From NCBI GenBank assembly GCA_027886185.1, contig WOAB01000103.1, positions 1,240,001 to 1,304,000 on the forward strand: 64,000 nucleotides of DNA, read 5' to 3'. The DNA comes from Rheum nobile. Its lineage: Eukaryota; Streptophyta; Magnoliopsida; Caryophyllales; Polygonaceae. The translations under genes were made by a program, and so were the position numbers. Shown here one piece after another: positions 32,853-42,609 of this stretch (positions within the stretch are counted from its first letter, which is position 1; each line of letters opens with the position of its first letter). The notes beneath the pieces were generated by a model, which searched no databases, was not told the DNA's origin, and saw only the letters and a list, made by a program, of their open reading frames with translations.

Positions 32853-34104
32853 CTAGGTCAAGCCTATAAACAAGGAAGCGTTACCAAACACAGTATAAAA
32901 ATAGAATAATATAACATAGCATTCCAAATTCAAGGAGCCGTTACCTTTCCCCTTGTTTGGAGCGCGATCACCAAAACCCGTCCCCGGGTGACGTCGAAAA
33001 GCAGCGAAACGTCGAGCGGAAGGAGAGGGAGAAGAAGTCGACAGGGAGAGGTCAGTGGACGACCCAGCCGACTCGGAAATGGTGGATTCGCAGCTCCCGT
33101 TACTGATCTCCTCGTTCCCTGGACGGGAATGGGGAGTAACGGAGTGTTTCCGTTTCCGGCAAACGGAGGAATCCTCCCTCCGTTTCCTGGCCATCATAAC
33201 GTGCCAATGATTCTTGACAGCGTTGTCGGTTCTCCCCGGGAAAAGCCTGGAGATCATCGCCCATTTGTTTCCGTAGGCAGAGTGCGCACCCAAAAGCCTA
33301 TCTTCTTCTTCCTCTGTAAATGCCTTCCTGTTTATCCTCGGATCTAGCTGGTTAAACCATCTTAATCTGCAGCTCTTCCCTAAACACATTATATTACCCA
33401 ATTACCAATTATTAATGATTTGCCTTTTACATAGGATTTATATAAAATACCAAAAATTTACCAACTTAGATCATTCAGAACTGTTACAAGACTACCCATG
33501 AACAAAAAAAATATTATAAAATTATAAGAAAAGTTAGGCAACACACCATGAACATTTTCTAATTAAAATAATTGTGAGATCATAAAACAAGCACTTTATC
33601 ACGCTGAACCAGAACTGCTGGTGAGTGACAAAAAAAGTCCAATAAGTGTACCCGGTGGTGTGTAAAGTAGTGTAAACTCTGATTTTGTGAAAATGTCCTA
33701 ATTAGTGGGGTAGTGTATGTTAAATCACTTAAAAAAAGAAGCCCAGATCAGTTTCAGATTTTCATTGAATACCCAGAAAACAAATGGTTACCTGATCTGC
33801 CATCGAGTTTTTCAGCGATCAAGTTCCAGTTCTGAGGGCCGAACTGGGTAACGAGCTCTTTAAGCTGCGCGTCTTCAGCGGGTCTCCAATGCCCTCTCGA
33901 ACAAAGCTTCGAATGCAAATCGGCCTTTGCTTCTCGTTTTGGGTTGCCGTTGTTTGCAGTATCGACGGCGAGCGGCGGCTGGACGGTCCAGCAATGGCGG
34001 ACGCTGGTTGGCGGAGGAGGCTTCTGATCGCTTTCGGCGAGGGGAAATGGAGACGGTTTGAGCGTGAGAGTAGTGGGTGGAGGAGGAAGAGGAGTACCCG
34101 CCAT
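32853..34104 (-). CDS. R2R3-MYB transcription factor, subgroup 21-like
   Basis: Two exons, 34104-33792 and 33379-32853, are joined across a GT-AG intron (GTAACC...GTTTAG, 412 nt) at a phase-1 Gly codon. The product is 279 residues. R2 is SRGHWRPAEDAQLKELV...NWNLIAEKL...GKSCRLRWFNQLDP. R3 is RINRKAFTEEEEDRLL...GNKWAMISRLFPGRTDNAVKNHWH. The Cys before SRGHW and the FNQLDPRIN junction are typical of the Arabidopsis MYB52/54/56/69/105/117 group, which regulates cell wall and organ-boundary programmes. The protein acts in the nucleus as a DNA-binding regulator. Start ATG 34104 has a CCATGGCG context; an in-frame ATG at 34197 would add 31 residues. The last 25 residues are hydrophobic and may be read-through of an unspliced second intron (GGAAAG|GTAACG near 32945). 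Confidence 0.85.
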
Positions 34105-34199
34105 GGAAGGCGGTGGAGAAGAAGAAGAAGAGTTTGGGATTCGGTAGAAGTAGAAACAGGGGACTGAAGAACAAAGGGTAGAAAACAGAGGAATCAAAG

Positions 34200-34813
34200 G
34201 GGAAACGAGGACGCCTAAATACTGTTTTTTTATTTTTATTTGGGTGAGGGTAGAAAACGGGGATTTAATTATTAGTTTGAAATTTTGACATTTTTCTGTA
34301 ACAAAAATTTCAAAATTTAGACCGCGTTTACATGTAACGTGTAGAATTTATACGCAAAGATGGGGTACAAATGGGGTTTTGATAGAATTATATTTAGAAT
34401 ATATGTACCCTGTAATTTGATATAATTATGAAAATGTAGTTACAATTCGAAACCCTTTCAATCATTTATGATTACATATAGTTTTTGAATTGCTTATTTG
34501 ACCAACTTTATAAATTATAAGCATTTGTAACGGTCCCGCCTTTCATCTATAAGGTATAACATGTGAGTTCATGCAAGTTTTACTATATAATATTCACGGA
34601 CTCATGAAGTTCGACAAAAGTAGAAATTATACTTTACAACACAGTCTAAATACAAGGAATTTTGAATGACAGTTTTTCAGATAATATAGTATTTATTTTA
34701 AAAATTATCTAAAATTCAAAATATTGTATAGACTTTTTCCTAGTTTTGATTTTAATTTTGATGTATTTTTAAAGAGCGATTACAAACTGAGAAAAGGTAT
34801 CAATTTTTTTTAT
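34200..34813. promoter_or_regulatory. Upstream region of the MYB gene
   Basis: About 0.6 kb of AT-rich sequence separates the MYB start from a Pack-MULE. No specific binding site is claimed. Confidence 0.45.
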
Positions 34814-35853
34814 GATTTTTTTGCCTGATATTCCTGAGGTAAGTTAAAATTCGCGAGATGTATCAAAATTTTATCTATTTCGCGCGGCATCCTTGAGTTT
34901 TGTTATGTTTTTCGTCAAATGCCCATTTGTTAATTTTTTAATTAAAAAATCCAAAAAAAAAATTGGGAAAAGTCTACTCTTTTCCTGAACCGGCACTGCT
35001 CGGCCGGTCTCCTCCCGCCGGTCTTCACCTACGACGAGCTTGAATCCTCCACGAACCGATTCGACCCGAAGCGTAAGATCGGCGACGGCGGATTCAAATC
35101 TGTGTACCTAAGTCAGCTCTCGGATAGTCGATTTGTCGTCATGAAGCAGCTCCACCACCGCTCCGTCGCCGGCGGGGAGCTCATTTTTTTTCCTTCTTAA
35201 GGTGAAGATTGGCGGGGAGCTCACAATTAGACTTCCATCCTGACATTCTTGGTATTATTGCAATTTTTGCTCTTTTTCCCCTTTTTAGCTGCATATGCTG
35301 AAATGGACTACAATTCGGCAGGTTAATTATGGAAAATGTGTGAAGATACACGAGAAAAGTTGCATCGTTGCAATGTCTAATATTCTAAATCATGGATTGA
35401 TAAATGTAACAGCTGCCAAAAGTAATATGACCAATTTTGGATGTTGTTAGGGCATGTTTGGTACCCCTACATTCCCGTGGTTTTGAAATGTGGCGGAATA
35501 ACTCATGAGGTATCACTCAGTCTTATGTATGAGCTAAACCTAACTCCTCTTCATCCCATGGCTGTTCTTCGTCGGAGAAGAAACTGAAGCAATCTCCAGA
35601 GGTTGAGAGAGAGGAAGAAGGGGCTTTCTTTTTCAAGCTCGTCGTAGGTGAAGACCGGCGGGAGGAGACCGGTTGAGCAGTGCCGGTTGAAAAGAGTAGG
35701 CTTTTTCTCTTTTTCTTTGGATTTTTTAAATAAAAATTAACAATGGGCATTTGGCGAAGAAAAAACAAAATTCTGGAATACCGCACGAAATAGGTAAAAT
35801 TTTGGTACACCTCACGAATTTTGACTTATCTCATGTTATCAGGCGAAAAATCC
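34814..35853. mobile_element. Pack-MULE carrying a receptor-kinase fragment
   Basis: Long terminal inverted repeats of about 230 bp lie at 34814-35045 and 35625-35853, diverged but clearly alignable (GCCTGATA..., AAAATTCG.GAG.TGTA.CAAAATTTTA, CCGGTCTCCTCCCGCCGGTC). The flanks are near-matching A-T8/9-A-T runs, which would fit a Mutator 9-bp duplication blurred by slippage. It has no transposase. The interior holds a kinase fragment, and part of the captured gene lies in both TIRs. Confidence 0.78.
35012..35200 (+). pseudogene. Captured receptor-like kinase N-lobe fragment
   Basis: The translation starts LPPVFTYDELESSTNRFDP, then has IGDGGFKSVYLSQL and VVMKQL. It fits the start of the kinase domain of LRK10L-type receptor-like kinases (F-Y-E-L-x-x-A-T-N-x-F, Gly-rich loop, VAIK lysine). 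The last Gly of the loop is Lys here. It ends at TAA 35198-35200 with no further kinase motifs, so it cannot be an active enzyme. Confidence 0.75.
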
Positions 35854-36072
35854 ATTTTTTTTTATATGCTTTTGGTGGATGAGTAAAGTTAACATTATGC
35901 TATAAAATAATTGTATAACAGGTCTAAAATTTGTTTATAAAATTGTTTGTGAGGCGTGTCACGTGTGCTTCTGCTCTGACTTCGTTAGTAAACGATCACA
36001 CAATCTAAAGTAATGCTACATATCTTCGACCAAAAAAAAGTAATGCTACACATATTACGCCATTACTTTAAA

Positions 36073-36415
36073 CAGGGGCGGAGCTACGTGGAGTCGAGAG
36101 GGACGAAAAAAAATAAAATAATTTTTTTTATTTATTTAATCTGAAAATATAATTTTAACCAGACTTAATAGATTTAAGCCATGAAAATAAAATTATCTTA
36201 AGTTTTTTTTCCTCATCTTATTTGAAAATGCAATTTCAGTCAGTCATAACATATTTAAGTCACAAAAATAAATAAAAAATTATCTCATTTCATGTAAAAA
36301 TTACCTTAAATTTCATAAAAATATTAAAATTATTTTTTTTGAAATAGGATTTAAGCAACGTTGGATTTAAGCCGATTTTAGCCCCCTTTGGGGTAAAATT
36401 TTGACTCTGCCCTTG
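36073..36415. mobile_element. hAT-type MITE, TSD ACTTTAAA
   Basis: Ends CAGGGGCGGAGC and ...TCTGCCCTTG are imperfect inverted repeats. The 8-bp duplication ACTTTAAA is at 36065-36072 and 36416-36423, as expected for hAT. It is 343 bp, AT-rich and non-coding. Confidence 0.85.
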
Positions 36416-36545
36416 ACTTTAAATAACTATAATGTCTTACATGGAAAATCCACTTGCAAATGGTTCGTGATGGTTTTTTTTTTTTACTAATCAGTATAAC
36501 TTTGATATTTCAATTAAATCACAAGCTTAACTAGTTACATGCTCT

Positions 36546-36777
36546 ATCAATATCTAGTTGGTCTAGTGGGTATTGGTGCTAAGCCCTTTAAGCATTCTAT
36601 TCAGAGGTCTCGAGTTCGAGTCCTTTTAACGGTGTGTATGAAGCTATTAGTGTTGAGAGGGTCCACCCCATCGAAAGGTAGTCAACCAGAACTCGGTCCG
36701 AACGTAGAGTGACAATTGTCACTCTACGTTCGGACCATTGCAATGGTCATTCGAACTGGGCGAATGATCTAAAAAAA
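36546..36777 (+). mobile_element. tRNA-derived SINE with a 17-bp TSD
   Basis: Box A TGGTCTAGTGG is at 36559-36569 and box B AGTTCGAGTCC at 36613-36623. A short poly(A) ends the element. The TSD AACTAGTTACATGCTCT is at 36529-36545 and 36778-36794. Its 3' half carries a 42-bp palindrome and is present again twice downstream through a tandem duplication. Confidence 0.88.
36695..36736. repeat. 42-bp perfect palindrome (copy 1)
   Basis: Begins GGTCCGAACGTAGAGTGAC, has AATT at the centre, and ends with the exact reverse complement. It lies in the SINE 3' half and would form a 21-bp cruciform arm or RNA hairpin. Confidence 0.92.
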
Positions 36778-37976
36778 AACTAGTTACATGCTCTGCAAAA
36801 AATGGGAAGGTATTATTAACACACCGTGTTCCATGCATTAATATCTAAAATTAAATGTCTTTCTGATTTTAAAAATTTATCTAGAAATAATTATTTTTAA
36901 GCTATTTTTTTAACTTTATCCTTTTTTATTAATGTGGCTTGTTTACCCAAAAAATTATAAAGTTGTTTTTAAACAATTTAATAACAGTATATTAGACTAT
37001 TTTTAATTTTTCAAATATTGTGTCAAACTCTAAAAGAATATGTAATATTAAACGAAAGGAGTACTATAGTTTGTAGTTTCCATTTGGGCACGTAAATAAA
37101 TGTACATTATGGGCTTGTTCGGCTGGATGGAAGTGGAGTTGGAAGCTAGTTGAAGTTCCTCCTTCATCTCTCTTACCGCACAAGGTGGCCCGTTCGGTAA
37201 GTGATTGGCATGGAGTGGAAGCTAGTTGATGGTAGTGGAAGGGAGTGGAGGGAATTGCAACTTCAACTCCCTTACTGTCAATTTTCTTACCCTTTCGATG
37301 GGGGGGACCCCAGCGAAAGGTGGTCAACCAGAACCCGGTCTGAACGTCACTCTACGTTCGGACCATTGCAATAGTCATTCGAACTGGGCGAATGATCTAA
37401 AAAAACTAGTTACATGCTCTGCAAAAAAAGGGAAGGTATTATTAACACACCGTGTTCCATGCATTAATGTCTAAAATTAAATGTCTTTCTGATTTTAAAA
37501 ATTTATCTAGAAATAATTATTTTTAAGCTATTTTTTTAACTTTATCCTTTTTTATTAATGTGGCTTGTTTACCCAAAAAATTATAAAGTTGTTTTTAAAC
37601 AATTTAATAACAGTATATTAGATTATTTTTAAATTTTCAAATATTGTGTCAAACTCTAAAAGAATATGTAATATTAAACGAAAGGAGTACTATAGTTTGT
37701 AGTTTCCATTTGGGAACGTAAATAAATGTACATTATGGGCTCGTTCGGCTGGATGGAAGTGGAGTTGGAAGCTAGTTGAAGTTCCTCCTTCATCTCTCTT
37801 ACCGCACAAGGTGGCTCGTTCGGTAAGTGATTGGCATGGAGTGGAAGCTAGTTGATGGTAGTGGAAGGGAGTGGAGGGAATTGCAACTTCAACTCCCTTA
37901 CTGCCAATTTTCTTACCCAATTTTCTTATCCTTTCGATGAGGGTCCATCCCATCGAAAGGTGGTCAATCAGAACCT

Positions 37977-38018
37977 GGTCCGAACGTAGAGTGACAATTG
38001 TCACTCTACGTTCGGACC
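37977..38018. repeat. 42-bp perfect palindrome (copy 3)
   Basis: Identical to the palindrome at 36695-36736. In the middle unit (about 37337-37364) the centre has been lost, leaving a 28-bp remnant. Confidence 0.9.
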
Positions 38019-38373
38019 ATTGCAATGGTCATTCGAACTGGGCGAATGATCTAAAAAAAACTAGTTACATGCTCTGCAAAAAAAGGAAGGTATTATTAAC
38101 ACACCGTGTTTCATGCATTAATGTCTAAAATTAAATGTCTTTCTGATTTAAAAAATTTATCTAGAAATAATTATTTTTAAGCTATTTTTTTAACTTTATC
38201 CTTTTTTATTAATGTGGCTTGTTTACCCAAAAAATTATAAAGTTGTTTTTAAACAATTTAATAACAGTATATTAGACTATTTTTAATTTTTCAAATATTG
38301 TGTCAAACTCTAAAAGAATATGTAATATTAAACGAAAGGAGTACTATAGTTTGTAGTTTCCATTTGGGAACGT

Positions 38374-39410
38374 AGTTAAGGACAAGGGTGTTTGGTCAAG
38401 TGTTTGTACTTCTTCTTGTAATCCATCTTTCCGTATGAAAAGCGAAAATATATCATGATTTTTGGATAGAGAAAAAACCAAGGTTGTAAATAGACTTTTA
38501 TTAAATGTCATATGACTTTATTTTAAAAGTTTGCTCAAATAGGTTCTGGCGGTCAAAATCAGCGTTGACAAATAAATTTTCATTTTTATTTTCAGTTTTT
38601 TTTGTGCGCCTACCTAAGGTTGAATGTGTATATGTTTTTGTTTGTGTGTGCATAAATATAAAACTCGTATGTGCACAAGTTTTGACCGATTAATTTTGTT
38701 TTTCGGGACAAATTCTTTTTTCTTTTCACGTACACAACTAAGATAAAATGTGCACATATTTTGACCTATGTGTACATAGATATTGACATGTATGTACATG
38801 TAAATTATATTGCGTGTGTATACATTTTTCTCATTAAAATGTGCATGAGTTTTAAACTATGTGTCCATGAATTGTGAAGTGCACACATTTTTGCATGTAT
38901 GTGTGTGCATAAGGACTTGTATATTCATTTAACTTGTACTAGATAGTCTAGATGTGCATATATCATGCTTGTATTAGAATGTGATGACCTTTAAACTCTT
39001 TGTACATGACTTGTTGAGTGCATAATTGTTTTTGCATATATGTGCATGAATATTGACTTGAATGTGCACCTGATTTGCACTAGCAGTGTATATACGTGTT
39101 TGTATTGAAATGTGTATCAGTTTTAAACTGTATATACATGAATTTTGAAGTACATACGTTTTTTGCAAGTACGTGCACATAAAAAAAATTGACCCAAATT
39201 GATGTGCATAAAATCTTGCGTAAATATGTATAGAAAATTTTAGTCCGAAAAGGAAAAAAAATTGCCAAAACAATAGGCTTTTATTTTCTGATGTTTTAAC
39301 TTTACTTTTCCTATTTCCAAGTTTAGTATCGTTCATGATCTCTCTCATTTCTCATATTCGTATTTCTCCATCAAAAAACCCATTTTATTAATTTACTCCT
39401 CCTCTCTCAT
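38374..39410. repeat. Degenerate TGTGCA/TGTACAT array in AT-rich DNA
   Basis: From about 38625 to 39230 a loose unit of 40-60 bp recurs (ATGTGCATGAGTTTTAAACT, TGTGTACATGA, TTGACATGTATGTGCA). It resembles the arrays at 46.4-48.1 kb. No coding sequence is supported. Confidence 0.55.
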
Positions 39411-39930
39411 ATTTTCCATAGTTAATGAATGATAATAATGTTAATATGATAACAATTAAAAGCGTCCAATTGAGGCAAGGAGTAATATATTTTGAAGGGG
39501 GAAAGTAACGGAAGTGGGAGTACGTGCAGTGCAAATATATAAATTATGTAGAGAGAGAGAGGGAGAGAGGGGCAGAAAAGACAGACGAAAGGAAGAGAAG
39601 GGCATGCAACTGGAAAGCCGCTCGTGTGGTGTGGGAGTGGGGAGTCCCGAGACGCGACATTATCTACAAATCGCACCTCCCCTTGTGTTTCGTGCTCCTC
39701 CTCCCTCCCTCCCTCTTCTTTACTTTGTTCTTCTTTGGAACTCCCAACTCCGCCCAACTTCATACGACGTACCTCTATTTCTCACACCACCCCCAACACA
39801 TATACTGATATACTACTACTATATTCTAGTACTAGTTCCTTTCAAAAAAAATATACTAGTACTAGTTTATCCGGAGTACTTAACAATAGTCATCGTAATA
39901 TGGAGGGGACCGTATGATTTTAGTCTAGCA
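39411..39930. other. GA-rich non-coding stretch
   Basis: A (GA)n run at 39551-39572 and CT-rich sequence at 39700-39725 dominate. It could be an old promoter or leader, but no gene follows. Confidence 0.4.
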
Positions 39931-39939
39931 GAGTTAAAA

Positions 39940-40240
39940 TTCTAGAAAGTAAATATTTATCATTTACTTTATACTATAAAATTTCAATTTAAAGTATATA
40001 GTTTATTTATGTCTACCGTCTATCTTATACAAATAATAAATTAAACTTTATATTCGAACCACAAATGAAATTTTACTTAAAATTGATCTAAAAATTACAC
40101 AAATATCATCATTGCTTACTACTTTTTTTATTGAAAGATTTATTTGAAAATTTGGATAAAGTTGTATTTTTTTAGTATTTATGAGGATTATGCATAAAAA
40201 ATCCTCTATAACATTTTAGAGAAAAAATTTTGAACAATAA
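39940..40240. mobile_element. Diverged internal fragment of a hAT-MITE family
   Basis: It shares phrases with the MITE at 48367-48969 (GTCTACCGTCTAT, CAAATGAAATTTTACT, AAAATTACACAAAT, CATCATT.C..ACTACTTT). GC-rich termini and a TSD are not seen. Confidence 0.5.
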
Positions 40241-40375
40241 TTTATCAGGAAAAAGTTAAAAAAATGTTTGAATTTTTTTTATTTAAATCTCAATCGTGGT
40301 TACAACCCTATTGTGTCCCATATAGGTATGTCCCTAATAATATGGTCTCAGAAGTCTTATGGAAGGAATTTAAGT

Positions 40376-41480
40376 GTTTTGTTTTTGTTTTTGTTTTATA
40401 CAAGCAAACAGAGAGTATCCTTACAAACCAGAAGGCATACCCAAATCATCACAACGGATGATTTTTACAAAAGATTTACAAGATGAAGAAATACTAGAGC
40501 TCGAATTTAGAAATCGAATCCGAGATCGTTGCAACTGTGTGTAATCATGTTGAGGCACCAGGTAGTCCAACATAGTGTTGCGTAGGATAGTAGGGGAGAT
40601 GTTCGAATTAGCCAGGAAGTCAACAACTTTATTGGATTCTCGGTAGTAGTGATGAACCTGAAAATAATCCAAACCATATAATAATGAGCGAATGTCTTGA
40701 ATTATGGTTGAAATTTCCCAAGGGATTTTCCAAATTCCACGAATAGAATTAATGATAGAGAGATTATCTCCTTCAAGAACTATCCGCCTAAAACCTTGCG
40801 AAATAGCCTACAAAGGCATTCGAGAGCGGCAAGCGCTTTAGCTTTAATAGGTGAGGAGTAGAGGATCTGCCTATGGTCTAAGAAGACCACCTCACCAGAG
40901 TGGTTTCGAAAAACATATCCGATATGTGTAGAATCGTTTCGTTTAACAGATGCGTCAAAGTTTAATTTTATGCAGTTAGGAGGAGGTTTTCGCGCCATTG
41001 GGAGAAATAATTGGAGCGTTTCCTTTTATTGACAGTTGAGTGATGCTGTTGTGACAAGCTTGCAATCTAGTCTTTGTAGGAGATATACACATGGTTAATA
41101 GTTTGCTGAATTTGAATAGGAGTTTTTCGAAAAATTAAAGCATTTCGATCTTTCCAGATATGCCACCAAAGGAAAATTATAGGAATATTATCTCGGTTTG
41201 TGGAGTGGAAGAACTTCATATTAGTGTAGAAATCATCAATGACATTAAAATTAAAAGTAAGACCAATAAGGTTTTGAAGTAGTTGAACAGACGTAGAAGT
41301 GAACGGACAACCAAAAAATAGATGGTTAGTGTCCTCTGTGGGAAAATTACAGAGGACACAATGAGATGGAACCCTTGAGTAGTGCCTATTAAGACGCTCC
41401 GTTGTGGGTAAGGAATCAAAAAAGCATTTTCATAAGAAATTTTTTATTTTTGGTGGAATTTCCAATTTTCAGAACCAAGT
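40376..41480 (-). pseudogene. LINE remnant: zinc-binding RT tail and RNase H
   Basis: Minus-strand fragments read a zinc-binding RT tail (SHCVLCNFPTEDTNHLFFGCPF, about 41390-41290; WWHIWKDRNALIF, 41180-41140) and then an RNase H-like domain (CIKLNFDASVKRNDSTHIGY near 40960; ESNKVVDFLAN near 40620). An A-rich tail reads (CAAAAA)n at 40376-40396. Frames are broken. It is the 3' end of an old L1-type LINE, separate from the one at 49-61 kb. Confidence 0.75.
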
Positions 41481-42604
41481 GGGAAAACATGGGGAGGTAG
41501 GGGTACAAGTAAGTATAGAACAAACACCTTTATTTTTTTAGTTTCCACTCTCAAAAACTTGAAATTAATCTCATTCTTTTTTGTGTGTTTCAATCTTAAC
41601 TGTGAAGGTACCATCAGACGACGGGAACCAAATAAGTCTATCTGATGTGTAAGTCGTGGGTATGAAAATACCCAAAATTTAGTTAAGTGTTGTTGAGAGC
41701 AATGTTGTTAGGATCATGATTTTCGGATTGAATGATAAACAAGGAACAAAATTGAATCGTAAAATCAAATCGTAAGCTCGTAAGATCCTACCGAATCATT
41801 GAATTATAGAAATAATAATATAAGTATGTCATATATTACTCAGATCTAAGGTTTAACGTTAGTCATCGACCACTCCATATTACCATCTAAACGATAAAAT
41901 CATCGATAACTATATCATGACAACCAAAAAGTCCAGTATCAAATAGTAATTTTAGAATATTTACATTTCAAAACAACAAAGTTATGTATGAAATAAGTAA
42001 ATGACACAAATTATCATTAGCAAGAGAGTCATCACAATCACTTTCAGTGTCGTCTTCGTCAATGAACGCATTATCTGACATAATATGTATATGAAACTCA
42101 TTGACACCCTTATTTTCATTGATTTTAGCACTTCCATCTCTTGATCAATGAAATGTGGAGTCTTAGGTTAGATAAATTAATAAAAAGAATCAAATAAGTA
42201 TTAATTTGAATATTTGTAAATGATTCAAAAAAATTCATTATAATGAATATGTCCAACACATAGTAAGATGTATTTCACATAAAAGCCAAACAACTACAAA
42301 CTCATTAAGATATAATATCAATTGAAAAATCTAAATATGTAATTATTGTCCACAGTTAGCCGTGTCATGTAAGAATACTTTAAAAAAACTATGTAATGTA
42401 AGATTACTTCAAAAAACTCTGTGATGTTAGATTGCATAGCTTAAATGCTAAATAAATAAAAATTTGTTAAAAAAATATATTACATATCATCCGCATCATT
42501 TGAATCATTTTCAAGAACATTGAACAATTTTTCATTGGTGAGAGGAAGAGGTTTTTCTACGTCAAAGAGTTAAATATCATCTACATCCCGAGCGAAACGA
42601 TTTA
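41481..42604. other. AT-rich stretch with no gene
   Basis: Near 41690-41815 there is a block rich in GAATCGTAA/TCGTAAG phrases. It is loosely reverse-complementary to 45690-45880 on the other side of the solo LTR. No ORF is supported. Confidence 0.45.
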
Positions 42605-42609
42605 ATCTT

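Larger units (their letters stand above)
36645..38373. repeat. Tandem triplication, unit about 0.63-0.66 kb
   Basis: The anchor GTTACATGCTCTGCAAAA is at 36783, 37409 and 38064. Each unit holds the SINE 3' half, the flanking ATTATTAACACACCGTGTT sequence, an AT-rich block and (in units 1 and 2) a GGATGGAAGTGGAGTTGGAA block; unit 3 is partial. The duplication therefore followed the SINE insertion. Chance frames in it are not genes. Confidence 0.9.

Noticed and set aside
36559..36623. tRNA gene
   Set aside because: Boxes A and B are present but no cloverleaf can be drawn. The TSD and A tail show a SINE.
39514..39945. 143-codon open frame
   Set aside because: It is low-complexity (GA-rich, then CT-rich) with no recognisable domain; the region is probably non-coding.
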